This document shows positions 48,460 through 60,488 of a stretch of 64,000 bases of DNA, piece after piece; the stretch's first letter is position 1; the number at the start of each line of letters is the position of its first letter. Source of the DNA: Wuchereria bancrofti (Eukaryota > Nematoda > Chromadorea > Rhabditida > Onchocercidae). The stretch spans positions 3,540,402 through 3,604,401 of the forward strand of contig SSBO01000007.1 in NCBI GenBank assembly GCA_005281725.1. Direction: 5' to 3'. Made by a program: the position numbers and the translations under genes. The notes beneath the pieces were generated by a model. It worked only from the letters and a program-made list of their open reading frames with translations, had not been told where the DNA came from and searched no databases.

Positions 48460-51400
48460 ATTTTATTAAAGAATACCAGTATATATTCAACCATAGCATA
48501 ATCACATGCAGGCAACACTCTCACCAGTCTGTTCCTAATTACCGTATTATCTTACTCTTATTATACTTCTAATCTGCTCCACTAATACACCACTGACTCC
48601 CATCCCCACCAACGAACTAACACAAGAAGTGGATTCAGATTTTATTATACACGTTACAACTCACAGTTAGATCAGTTTATAATTAATGGTCAGTGGTTTC
48701 GTTATCATTATGAATGGTGGTCAGCTTGCTGGGTTTGGTGGTAAACGATGACTTCACCAACTCCAGAATCTCAAACAGTGAACTCACAGAGCCAAGCAAA
48801 TTCCTCAAATCCTTAATTTTTAAAATTACAGAAAGCGGAATGAAAATACCAGGCATGAAAATATCGCGGCTTATATGGTTTGTGTCAACCTCGATATGAA
48901 ACATAAGAAGTCCTCTACAAATTACTCAGTTGCTTTTCTGTTGTATGACACATTTTTGTTGGCGTTACTCAGACTATCATAAGTAATGGGAATGACTAAC
49001 TGGTGGGAAGTTTATTAAGCGATAAAAAAATGGGTAAACGTATTGTTGTTTGAAGAAGATACCCGATTATTCTTGGGTAATGCCTCAGTCTTTCCTATTT
49101 ATGTACCCAGATTTTTGGTATTCATGGTAATGGTAGCAGCGTAACCATCCTATAATTCACTTGCTATCCACTCATTTCTTTATTGTAAACTCCGGTACTC
49201 ATTATGCTGAATTTCTTCAGTGAGATTATAAATTTGACGTAACATTATCCAGGATAACTTAATAAGTAGTAATGTCTTCTAGATGTCTTTGGATGTGCAA
49301 AAGCAAAGATTAGAAGTCAGTAATCATTACAGATCTTTTTATATTTTTTGTTGAGATCATGTCATGAGGTTGCATAGGTCAATTACCATTAGAATGTAGA
49401 GACATAAGAACTGGTACCGTCTGTATCAATTTTTTACAATATCCGTGACGCTAACGACTACTAGTGAATCCTATATTTGGGCCTCAGACTGGATACGTCC
49501 ACACGATTTATTTGAGGTATGTGAACATATGTCATACTGTACCTGTATACTTTCGACATCCCACCCGATCAAATGAAGATTCATCGTAAACCTAGTTTGG
49601 AGAATTTTTGAAAAACTTTTTGTGTGTTACCAATGTTTCACATATTATCGTAATATGTGCCAAACAGGATGACCGACATACCACTGTATATAACCGGATA
49701 ATATTTCGGTACTACTACTCCAGTGCATCTGATTAGTTTTCCGAATGTTGCAGATTTACTTCTACTACTACTTCGTTTATTGTCAGATTGAACAGTTGGA
49801 TTCTTGTCCTCTACCACAAATAAATGGCGTAATTCATGTTGTTGTTATACAACAAAATTGTACACTTGTGCTATAACTGGAAAAAAAAATGAAATACTCG
49901 AGTAGGCTTGATGTTATATGGTGATATGAATGAATCTATGTCAACACTCTTAACAAGGAATCTTTCACTTCATACTATCTAAAATTTTGCACTGTAATAG
50001 TTATGTTTTAATTAGTGTTTAGGAAATTCATGTGAAAATTTTCCTGCAGACGAAATATACGTACGTAATCTAATCATAAGATTATGAATAAAAACTATTA
50101 AAGACAATGCACCTCTAATTCATGAAATTAGTCGTGAGGGAATATCATCAGTATCCATTGCCTTCGTAATAAGGTGGGCTTGAAAAAGCACTTCAAAGAG
50201 TCAAACACAGAATGGAGTAATGAGAAAATGAAATATGATTAAATGGAGAAAAATATCGTTGTTACTAATGTTTTTTAGAACAGCCATAGATTGGAAGATA
50301 TTTACATGTAGATTGGAAAAGTGATAAAATTATCAGTAACCATTTGAACCAATAAGAAGTATTCAAGCTACAAATGGTTGCTGGAAAATTCGTTTATCAG
50401 ATCCATGTTTCCTATTATTTGTGTTGATGTGTAATCTATAACCGACGATCGCTTACATATTATGCAGCTTTTTGAAATCACAAGGTTAATTTTTTACTGA
50501 ATGTAGGATTTCTAATATCAGGTATAGCTAGGGATTGGATCAGTGATTAAATAATGTATGAGGATTTACTGGTTGCATCATCAATTGTTTTTGTAATTTC
50601 CTGGATATTCGCCCCACTAGTAAAATTAATATTTCTGAAAAAACTTTTACATTGTACATTGGAGAGTGATATCTTCTAATCATTTTTGTGTGTGGTGAGA
50701 TTGTGCTAGAAATTACTTCTGATGAGGTTATTAAAATATATCTATTAAAAACCGTACACCATAGGAAGCCAACAGTATCAACAAATCACTACACTCAAGA
50801 ATTTTATCTGAAGTTTTAGTATGTCCACTCAGATTTGTATTTTAATTTTATATTTTAAATGGTTCAACGAGAAATTTGCAAACAGGAGATTTTTTAAAAG
50901 TCGACCGCTAGAATTATCAGTGGAGGGAATGGTGAAACAGGGCATACACTAAATGAATTCCGGAGGAAAATAAGGGACAACAGAAAGCCATCATAAATGT
51001 TTCATCATCCTTTGATTTGGCGATCAAATAAATCAAAACTTTTCACCACTGCTCCATCTGTATCTCAGAGCTAGGTTCAGCTGTGCTCGTATAAACCTCT
51101 TTCTTGAATTTTATTTTGATTTGAAACTTCATTTTCCATTATGTCGTCTATTCTGCTATTAACAAACTACATGTAAGTTATGTGTCAGCTGATGAATTTA
51201 TTCCGCCAATTTATAAATACCATTTAGAAAATAGAATGTTTTGATGCCTCTTCCAAATCGACTGAGCTCTCAGCACAACGCAGTGTTTAGAGTATAACAC
51301 CTCCACTATATTTGTAAGCTGATGAAATGTTTCTTCCTTCATATGTCACATTACAATAAGGCCTCAACACGGTTTAGTGAGGGGATATGACGTTAAATTG

Positions 51401-52056
51401 GTATTCATTTAAGAACTTTAGGCTGAACTCTGTTTTGTAGTATACTTCACAAAAGGATCGAAAATGTGGATTCAGATTGTATCTCTGCTCGTCTGAATCT
51501 TTCCCTTATAATTATCTTAGTTCCTTTCTCGGTGACACACCGAAAAACACATATGAATAGGAATGGCGTGTCATCAAGCCTTAAAATGTAGTGCTTTTGC
51601 GTCAGACTTCGATTTCGATAGTAGGAAGAGAAGTTTTCAATTCTCGAGGTAAGAGAGATTGTACTTTGTGAAATGCAATAAAAAGAGTAATTAAGAATTA
51701 TAAAATCGTGGATGTGATAAAGACGAGCTGAAGGAGGGATACGCTCTCAAAGGGATAAATGTATCGCGAAGGACGAAAGAGAGGCTGTGAAGCGTGGAAT
51801 AGAATGGACTGAAATTTGATTGATGACAGTGATAGAGATTGGACCGTGGCTTTATAAGGCTTGAAAAGAATTGAACTGTGAAACGAGAGGGGAAAATAGC
51901 AAGCATAACAACTGCTACTATGATTCATCTGCATCTGGAAAAGGAAGACAGTGAGGGATTGGCCTTGAAGTAATAAGAAGGGTAGTTGTGGCCGATACAG
52001 CAAGGAGTTAGCTAGAAGGAAATTTAGTCATTTAGCTGGAAGGGAGGAAGGATTGT

Positions 52057-52150
52057 GTGGATGATGATAATGATGATTATGAAATGATGATAAGGGTGAG
52101 GATGATGGTGGTGATAGTGATGATGATGATAATAATGATGATGATGATGG
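52057..52150. repeat. (GAT)n / (ATG)n microsatellite
   Basis: Imperfect GATGAT/AATGAT trinucleotide tract about 95 bp long. It gives rise to His-, Ser- and Met-rich open frames on both strands that are not genes. Confidence 0.9.
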
Positions 52151-53026
52151 TTGAAAGTCCAAGCGAAGAGAAGGGTTGGGGAAGAAGAGCATGGCAGTGG
52201 GGTAGAAGCTTGTTGAGGGATTGCTGTCAGCTGCACTTGAAAGCTTGCAATGAAGTAAGACTAAGTCGATAACACTTTTTTCCATTGCATTCATTTTTGT
52301 TTCCGTTTCGTTGATATATGCCGGTATTTGTTGATAATCTCTTATGATTTGTTTCCTCACAAATCCATCCTATTCTGTAGTGCAACTAATATCCATGATG
52401 GCCATGAATATCATGAAATTACTTACATTAAGTTGACAGTGAGCTAAATCGTCATCTTGATATACACTTTACCTGATTATAGGCATAGGGCTCATATTAA
52501 TGTTAGTAGGGATGTTGCGTTCAGTATCGTTGATAACACTGCGTATAGATATAGCACTGTGGGTTCTTTCGATGATGGTCATTCGTGGATTCACAACATT
52601 CTTGTTATGTTGAAACTATAAAAGGGTCAACCTCGCTCTTGCTGCTTGTGCAAAATGACTTCCCCGGCACCTTTTTCTATTGGGTCTATAAACTTGTTTC
52701 GATATAACTTTAAGAATAATTATTAATTGTAAACTAGCTTAACTTACGTTTAGTGTTCCCACTTCTGCAGGGTGCGTTATTCACTGTTTTAATGTTTATT
52801 TTGCGTTTATGCAGCCAAAGTAGGAGCAAAGAAATAATTATAATATATTTAAAAGGTCGGCCGTATTGTTTGATGTCATATTGTGCTAAGCTTCGTGTAG
52901 TCCGGGAAGTAACATTAAAATGTCTCCTTCCTAAATGTCGCTTGTTCTTTTGTTCTTTGTGGGAAGTTGAAGAGTTTTCAATATTTTTTAGTTAATTACT
53001 GCCTGAGAGAATAGCTGGCTTCAAAA

Positions 53027-56000
53027 ATGATGAAGAGAACAACACGAACGATGGATGTGCCAAAATTACGCAAGAATTTGAAGGGACGCGGCCGTATCGC
53101 AGAAACAATGTGTTGTGGGTTAGTGAACTTCGATATATTCACATAATCGCCGTGATATTTCATGCGCGGAGGTCATTTTTCATTTCCATGATACAATAAG
53201 TTGACTGTTAAAATTTCGATGTATTTCTGTACAAGGAATAGTCGTCTGTTGGTTCGCTCGTATTAGTTAACTGCCGGACACTTTTTTGCATATATGATGA
53301 AGCATAGAATTGTGTAGTTCCAGGTTGCCTCTGGCCCGAGATATGCATCGCTGATGGTGTGCTGCTGCTTGTTCACCACTTCTAACATGACACTTTACAG
53401 ACATTTCGCTGGGTTCGCATACGCGAAATTTGTATTGCTGTGGCTGAGTTGTGTTGCGCTTGATTTACTGATCGGATTTCGTTTTGAGTTATTATATCCG
53501 GTTTGGTTACTTATGCGCAATTGCTACGATTCATTTCGATTCCAGGGTTTCGTTAGCTCATTGCAATATTCTGTACGTTCCTTACTCATTTTTGTAATCG
53601 TTACAATTACCAAAAGAAGTGTATCAAAAATATTCGAAATTTAATTTAAATATCAATTTTTCAAAATTATCGTTTTCAGGCTTTTTCTACATTTTTTGTA
53701 TGTGCGACAGTAACAACGGACCTTATATGTTTTATATTTTTTCCCGTTCAGCTGCTATTCTTCCTTGCAAGTACATATGTGTGGATCCTTCTAATTTGGC
53801 AGACAGGTATAGAAAGTTCGTGGAATACATTTTCTAACTTTCTGGATTCAATATTTTAAACTTTTCTCTTTGAATTTCTTATATTCAACGTTCTCAAAAT
53901 TCATTAACAATTGTAGCAGAACGAGGCATTGGTTCAGCTCATTTGCTTTTGTGGATCGCTATAATATCATTCGAGTATAATTGGCGTTATCGAGGAGATT
54001 CGCCGCTGCAGCTCTTAAAAGGTTCGACGCTCGGGTTGGCACTCAATTTTCTAACTGGTATTGTTTTCAGAAATTTCGTTTTGTTTTTATTACAGTAGCT
54101 TACACAAATATGATATTTCTTAACCTTCATTGCACTGAGTTTAAATTTGGTCGAACTAATTACTTAAATTAATAAAATTTCAGGTGGTATATTGACGAAA
54201 TGGCTAGAACTACGTGATTTATCAACCAATAGCGAAGTTACGAGTGACTCTTCGAAAGAATGTTATCCACCTGCACGATTTGTTAATCCTGTCGGTAATT
54301 TTTTGGGTCGTTTTGGTGTCGCATTAATGGCAGCTTTTGCACACAGTTCTTCGTTGACTTCAGATATTTGTCGTCCCTTTGCTGCACACTGCATTGGATA
54401 TCCGGTTGTTATGTTTGGATTTGGTCTCAAAACTTATTTTAGGTATGGAATTCTTTGGTAACATAATTGCTTTCTCGAATTTCAGGTTTTTCTGACAATA
54501 TTTAAACTATATGTTGACCAATCACTGTTAATTTATTATGAAAACATGTGTTGTCAGACTTTGGCGAGTGAAAAGACGCCAGCGCGAAGTGTCTCTTGCT
54601 AACGAAGTATATTGTAAGCTTCTAATGGAGGCGTTACCTTCGTTATATGAAGGCCCGAAAATATATTCGCGATGTAACGGTACCGTATTACAGGACCAAG
54701 AACAAATAGGTTGCTTTTTTTGCATTTTTTTTTTTTTTTTGCAATTTTGCCTTTGTTGCACAATTTTTGCAAAACTGTAATGCACATTTTTGATTTCAAT
54801 TCAAAAGCGTTTTAGAGGAAGGCGTATTACATTATGTGTATTACATTTGGCTACTTTTGTGAAATTCATCGATCGTTGGTATTGTTAGTGAATGAAAAAT
54901 AAACTAGTTATCGTCTCTTGTGAAAAATGTTTTAAAATGTTTCTGTATGTTTTGTTTCACTAGATTAGATGCGAACAACATTTTATTTTTTTACTCTCAT
55001 GCGTGAAGTAAATCTGTCCATTATTTTCAGAGTACGAGTCCGAAATTTGTCCTAGTCCGTTGCAAAATTTAGCTATTTGTGCATCACCTTCATCAGTTGT
55101 CATAGCACAGCGGAAGAACTCACGTGGAACGGGTTGGAAGCAAAATAATTGGAAGCATGTGGGCATTAATTCCAAAAAAGTTTGTGCTCCCTCAAATGGG
55201 TCATCATCAATACGAAAGGAAAGGGTAGCAAGAGAAAATAACGATGATGATGATACAGCTAGTTCTGGTTCGTTAATAGTAATATCCTCTCATTCCAAAA
55301 AAAGTAAGTGAGGACTTCTAGAGGGAAATAAATCTATTAGGCATTCTTCTTAAAATTACGGTTCCGGAATAATTTTCTTCATTCAAAACAATTTTTTAAT
55401 AGGTGGACTTCAATAATGATTGAATGGACAATCATTCACAGTTATAACTCATAAATTCTGAAACATTTCACTGTTTTAATTAACTTCAACTGAGCAAAAC
55501 AACCGTGGACTAAATGCCGTGATTTAAGAGTTATTCTTATCGGAAAATTATGATGTTCTACTGGCACAGTTTCCTTCAAAGGTTGGAAAGAGTGAGAATG
55601 TGTGTGACAGTCGATTTTTTACAGTATCACTGTCGGTCGCTCCAAGAATGTATTTGTGGCGCGTAATATGGGATTTACTTTGGGGCATAGTGTTGTACAT
55701 ATTGGGTGGTGTTGTTGAGTCACCGTCACCATCATTAGACGATCGTATATCATTGTCTTCAAATGAAATGGAAAGCGAGGATGAAATGATGGACCAAGAA
55801 GAAACATCATCTCAACCAGACGACGCTTCACCAAGTTCTAATCGTTTAGGATCTATTCATCGGCATCCAACCAGTTCCAAAAAAAATAAAAGTACTTCAG
55901 TTTCTGTTACTACTAGTGTCAAATATTTTGAAATATATGTGATCCTGAAGAGTTTTCACGAATTTCTGAGCTTCGAAAATCCATTTATATTTTAGTGTTA

Positions 56001-59000
56001 ATTTCGAGCTCGGGAAGCTATTCTCGAGCAAAAGGTGGACGTTCACGGGGACGTCATATACAAAATCACAATGGCTATATCTTATCGCCACTGACACCTA
56101 CAACTGCGTTGTCGTCGTCAACATTGGGTGCTAATTGTGCGTTAAATAATAATTTATTAAATCTGGCAGCTGGCAGTATACAGCAGGATAGGCAAATGTA
56201 CAATTCTAGTAACAGTACAGGTTATCAGAGCATATCGATTAGTGGTATTAATGTTGAAAATGGAAATCCATCTGCATGCGGTGCAACCGCTTTCGATAGG
56301 AAAGCCAGCGAATATGAGTTAGTGCCATTATAATTTTTAGTTTTTAATTAGGTTTTCCTTCACAACATTTAGTGTATAAACCCATATATGCTAAGAGAAG
56401 TCGTAACATCGATTTTTTTGTTTACTTTTGTTGTATCTCAGTTGATCTACCATAAAAATGCGGACCATTCATTTCGAGATGGGAATGAAGTTGTGCTTAC
56501 AGAAAAATAATTTAATTCAAATGAGTAGTAGCGCATATTCTAAACTGCTACGAAATTCTGTAAGCATTATCCATAAAACCATAGTTGTAATAAGTCAGTT
56601 ATCTGATACAATCTGATTTGTTATAAAGTTTCATAGATGATTATGCGACTATTTTAGTGCTGAAGAACTGGAAACATTACGTAATGACTTACGTGTGGCA
56701 CGAACACAAGAAACGGAATTACGCTTCATGCTACAACAGTATGTTAATGGAGAAAAGCGATTGAAAGGAGAACTACAACAGTTAAAATTGAAGCAAGAGC
56801 ACAGTGAAAATAAGTTAGTTTCTCTGTGAAATATTTAACAACTTTTGAACTTAAAGTGAAACTTCGTCTTCTTTTTTTAAAGTAGATGTCACAAAGAATT
56901 TTTTTTCAGGCTTGCAAATATAATGAAGGCACGCGAACAGGATAAGTTAACGATGCAGCTACTGGAAAAGAAATTAGTTGATATACAAACGAAAAAAAAT
57001 GAGTTAGAAAAAGAATTAAATGCAGAGAAGCGTAGCAAAATTAAGGAAGAACACGCTTCTGCGCGTGCATTAGCCGCAGCGCAGTCAAACAGGTATGTCG
57101 CTAACTTTAGTTATCGTATAAATGTATCGCTACTTTTTACAATCATTTTATGCAAAATGCCAAGGAATTGATTGCTAAGACAGTCAAGACAGGACTATTC
57201 AGTGTAGCACGGTCTCCCTTTGTGGTGCTGCGACTATATATTCTCTATAATCAGGCTAATAAGCAGTCTTTCTGTGGTTAGAATAATACAGTCTCAGTTC
57301 TGTGGTTTTTCGTTCGTGAAAAGTTGTGTATTGCATTTGTAGAATTATTGAATGTGGTGAAGCATGCAGAACAAAGAAGGCTGATTTGGAAAAGGAACTG
57401 AGGATCGTTCGACGTGAACTGAAGGCTAAGGAGGAACTTGTAAGTGAACATGAAGAGGAACTACGACAGTTACGGCAGTACAAAGAAAGCAACGATTTGC
57501 AGGTTTATTTAAAAAATAAAAAATATTTAAAATATGTAAGAAATATTTCCTTAAAGGTCTTCTTCCGGTACAGCCAAAATTATATCGAATTTATTAGACA
57601 TTTTATTATTGTAAATTCAACTTTCATACAGTGAATGTTTCCAAAGTAATTAAACCTATCAAATTTGGTCATATTGGAAGTTTTCATAATTTAACTAATT
57701 TCGGGACTAACTGCTTTCGATAAACATATTTCAGGGACTGCATGCTACACTTCAAATTATTCGTGAGAAAAACACCCATCTGGAGAATTCATTGTCAGCA
57801 GAGAATCGACTAAAACAGAAATTATTTTATGCTTTAAATGAAGCACGAGGACAGATGGCTGATTTCCGGCGTCAGTTTCTTTCTATTTTTTAGTAATTTT
57901 CATTCATAAGCTACTTGATTCATTCGTGCTTTGAACCGGTGAAAGAATGAGCTGATGAGGTTTTATTCATTATCACAGTGTGAATTATATGTGCCAATGT
58001 AGTTGTTAATAGCGAAATCTGCAGTAATTTGTCTCTTTCTATAATTGTTTTTGTGAATATCGAAAATGAAAATTATAACTCGAGACTCGAAAATGAAGAA
58101 TGTAACGATTGATTTGTTGGAAGTTATATTACAGAACAGCTGCTTGCAAAGGAAGCAGATTTGCGTCTGAAAAACGTTGAGTTAATGAATTTGCGAGGGC
58201 GATTTGGAACTGGTACAGATGACCAGTCAAAGTTATCACCTACTGGAGATAATCGAATATCGGTATATTTCTTTTTATTTAAACTAACTAAATATTTGAT
58301 ATAACATAGTGCAAGAAAATCCGCTATTAAAACTCATGGATACTTCGTGACTTTTATACTATTTTCTGAAAGATGAAATTTGTGATATGTGATATCCTCT
58401 TAAGGAGTTGTTAGTAATTTACGCTATGTTGCATGAATCATGATTTAGTAAATAACTTCCAAGTTTTTAAATGTTAACTTTTTTAGCTCCCAGTAAAAAC
58501 AACACGCTGCGGTCAGGCAGGTAGCGCTGTTATGCAATCCGTTGTCAGTGATATTAGCGGCATTATGAAACCACATGTAGTAACAGAACAGGACATTTTC
58601 AACAGTGCAGGCAATACTTACATGTGAGTGTTGTTACTGTAGTGCTTATCTTTAATGTTTAAATGAATTATCGTGCTATCGTTATGCTTCAGCAAGCAAT
58701 AGCATCGTACACAGTAAGGGGGATTTCAGTCGCGTTTTCAGGATGTGACAAGTAATGCTTACTTTCACATTAAGAATAATGCATCATGGAGTTCGCGATG
58801 AAGTTCGCTGACTGCAAATAACTATATATGGCACATTTCATCAATATTATCTAGCCTTGCTGCATTTGGCCATTTCTTTCACAACTTTATTGAAATTGTT
58901 TTATTTCGTACTTTGCTCAAAATTATCAGTAATTTAAAATGCAAAAGTGGTGGTCGTCACTTGACGATTGTATTTTTATGTGATAACCATATATCTAGCA

Positions 59001-59215
59001 TTTTTAGGCCATATACATTCATCACACACTCATCTCAGGATGAACATTCTCTGTTTGATAGTCCAGTCACGCGCTGTGCTTCTACGATACCGCCAGACTC
59101 GGTGAGTCCACCTCCATCATCATGTCTCTCCAACGTCAATTCAGACGCTTTCCGTTTCACAAACAACAAATTTAGCCCAGCGTCGACTAACATTAGCCCT
59201 CCAAAAAATTCGTAA
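53027..59215 (+). CDS. maco-1: Macoilin, ER multi-pass membrane protein with coiled coil
   Basis: Conserved rough-ER protein needed for normal neuronal excitability in C. elegans. Exons: 53027-53118, 53401-53551, 53680-53806, 53917-54021, 54184-54442, 54558-54709, 55031-55303, 55625-55915, 55996-56197 (end uncertain), 56658-56813, 56910-57092, 57343-57502, 57735-57870, 58135-58262, 58487-58623, 59008-59215; about 919 residues. Diagnostic blocks: KLRKNLKGRGRI, FRFELLYPVWLLMRN, NCYDSFRFQGF, the membrane segment LLFFLASTYVWILLIW, and CRPFAAHCIGYPVV. A low-complexity middle follows, then a long coiled coil (from AEELETLRNDLRVARTQETE) and a Ser/Pro-rich tail. Exon 9 stays open to a stop at 56333, so a shorter isoform without the coiled coil is possible. 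The donor at 56197 is weak but keeps the frame. Confidence 0.95.
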
Positions 59216-60488
59216 GCTAGTGTAGTTCTTAAAAATATCAATTGGAATTCACTCGGATGCTCATTCTGGTTTTTTCCCTTCATCTTCATCTAGTTTGATT
59301 ATTTTCAATGCTTTAGTGACGTACGTTTTTTTTTGTACAATGAAGTTATTCCGGTGTCATATGCATGCATAGTGATTGAAGTATTACCCGATGCAGACAT
59401 CTCATTTGGGCTCCACGACATTCATAAAATTGTTTATTTATTTGGAACTCAAAAAAATGTCTTAGTAATGTTTGTGATTTCCTTGTCGCCTTTTTATGGC
59501 TTTGTTGAGTTTTATTTTGGAGCTTAACAACTTAGAATTTTGCTTCGCTCGCCAGAATGCTCTCAAGTTTTAGAATTGACCAACCTACTCCTTACCTATT
59601 TTCTTATTCCCAAGAGCCTTTGTTCCGTATGTACATAAGGTCTTGCTCGATGACGTTCTTTTATATAGTGCTTCACCCCACAACAATCAGAAATACCGTA
59701 GAAATGTATGTAGTATTTGAAAATAGTTGAAATGCGCTAAAAAACTGCTGTTCTCATTAATCTCTCACTGAGATAGCCTATTTTTCTCGCATTGTTGAAA
59801 TGAAGTTTCATATGAGCAAATATATTTTAGCTGTCTTGTTTATATGGGCCTACTTCAACTGCTGATAACTGTTTCATTTGTTTTCGTCTTGAGCTGTGCT
59901 CACTCCTTTTTTTAAATATTTTATTTTGGTTTCTCTTGTGGATCTCTCCTTACGGTTCATTGTTAAAATATGACTGTTTCTGTTTAAAAATTTCTCGGAG
60001 GCATAAAAAAAGGAGAAATGGTAAAACATGTCATATTTTACCATTTCTCCTTTTTTTTAACTGACACTGGTTTGTCTCACAATCCCTTCCTTTTATGGCA
60101 TAACAACTACAGCCAAATCATATACATATTGACTGTATTATGTATAGTCTTAATTTTTTTGCACTAAAAAGATTTTCTAACAAACATTCGTAAGCAAGTA
60201 AGGAGAATTTCTGAACAAGAAATGTCACAAAAGTGTATGAGACAAAGAATTATGAAAAAAAAAGCTGAAGAACACTCAACGTCTTAAAAGTATTTTATAT
60301 CTTTCATAGCAGTTTAAATAGTACAAGACCAGTCTACTTTCTAACCGATCTAGAACCAATTTGTTACTATGAAAATGAACATTTGTTTGGATTTGTGCAG
60401 TTTTCACAATATTAGTTCACGTAGACAAAGATTTACTTCCAGTTACGCACTGAGGAGGAGTATTGTTTTGAAGTTTTTTATGATCGAA
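59216..60488. other. Region between convergent genes maco-1 and WDR18-like
   Basis: About 1.3 kb that should hold both 3' UTRs. No coding signal; the open frame 59333-59527 has no recognisable feature. It contains the perfect 22-bp hairpin at 60005-60057. Confidence 0.5.
60005..60057. repeat. Perfect 22-bp inverted repeat (hairpin), 9-nt loop
   Basis: Left arm AAAAAAAGGAGAAATGGTAA plus AA (60005-60026), loop CATGTCATA, right arm its exact reverse complement (60036-60057). It lies between the 3' ends of two convergent genes, within reach of both 3' UTRs. In RNA from either strand it would form an uninterrupted 22-bp stem. Confidence 0.95.

Larger units (their letters stand above)
45333..53026. 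other. Gene-poor region between LRR-Ig gene and maco-1
   Basis: About 7.7 kb of AT-rich sequence with no supportable gene on either strand. It holds copy 2 of the 46-bp repeat, a 43-bp tandem duplication (48373-48459) and a GAT-type microsatellite (52057-52150). Overlapping open frames on both strands at 48683-48904 have no splice context or domain. No transposase or reverse transcriptase motif and no tRNA was recognised. The right end should contain the maco-1 promoter. Confidence 0.45.

Noticed and set aside
48683..48904. Overlapping open frames on both strands in the gene-poor region
   Set aside because: No recognisable motif, no good acceptor or donor pair, AT-rich composition like the surroundings.
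52024..52360. His-rich and Ser-rich open frames on both strands
   Set aside because: Produced by the GAT/ATG trinucleotide repeat; no splice context or domain.
54528..54799. Minus-strand open frames opposite maco-1 exon 6
   Set aside because: Antisense to a conserved macoilin exon and partly made from its poly-T intron.
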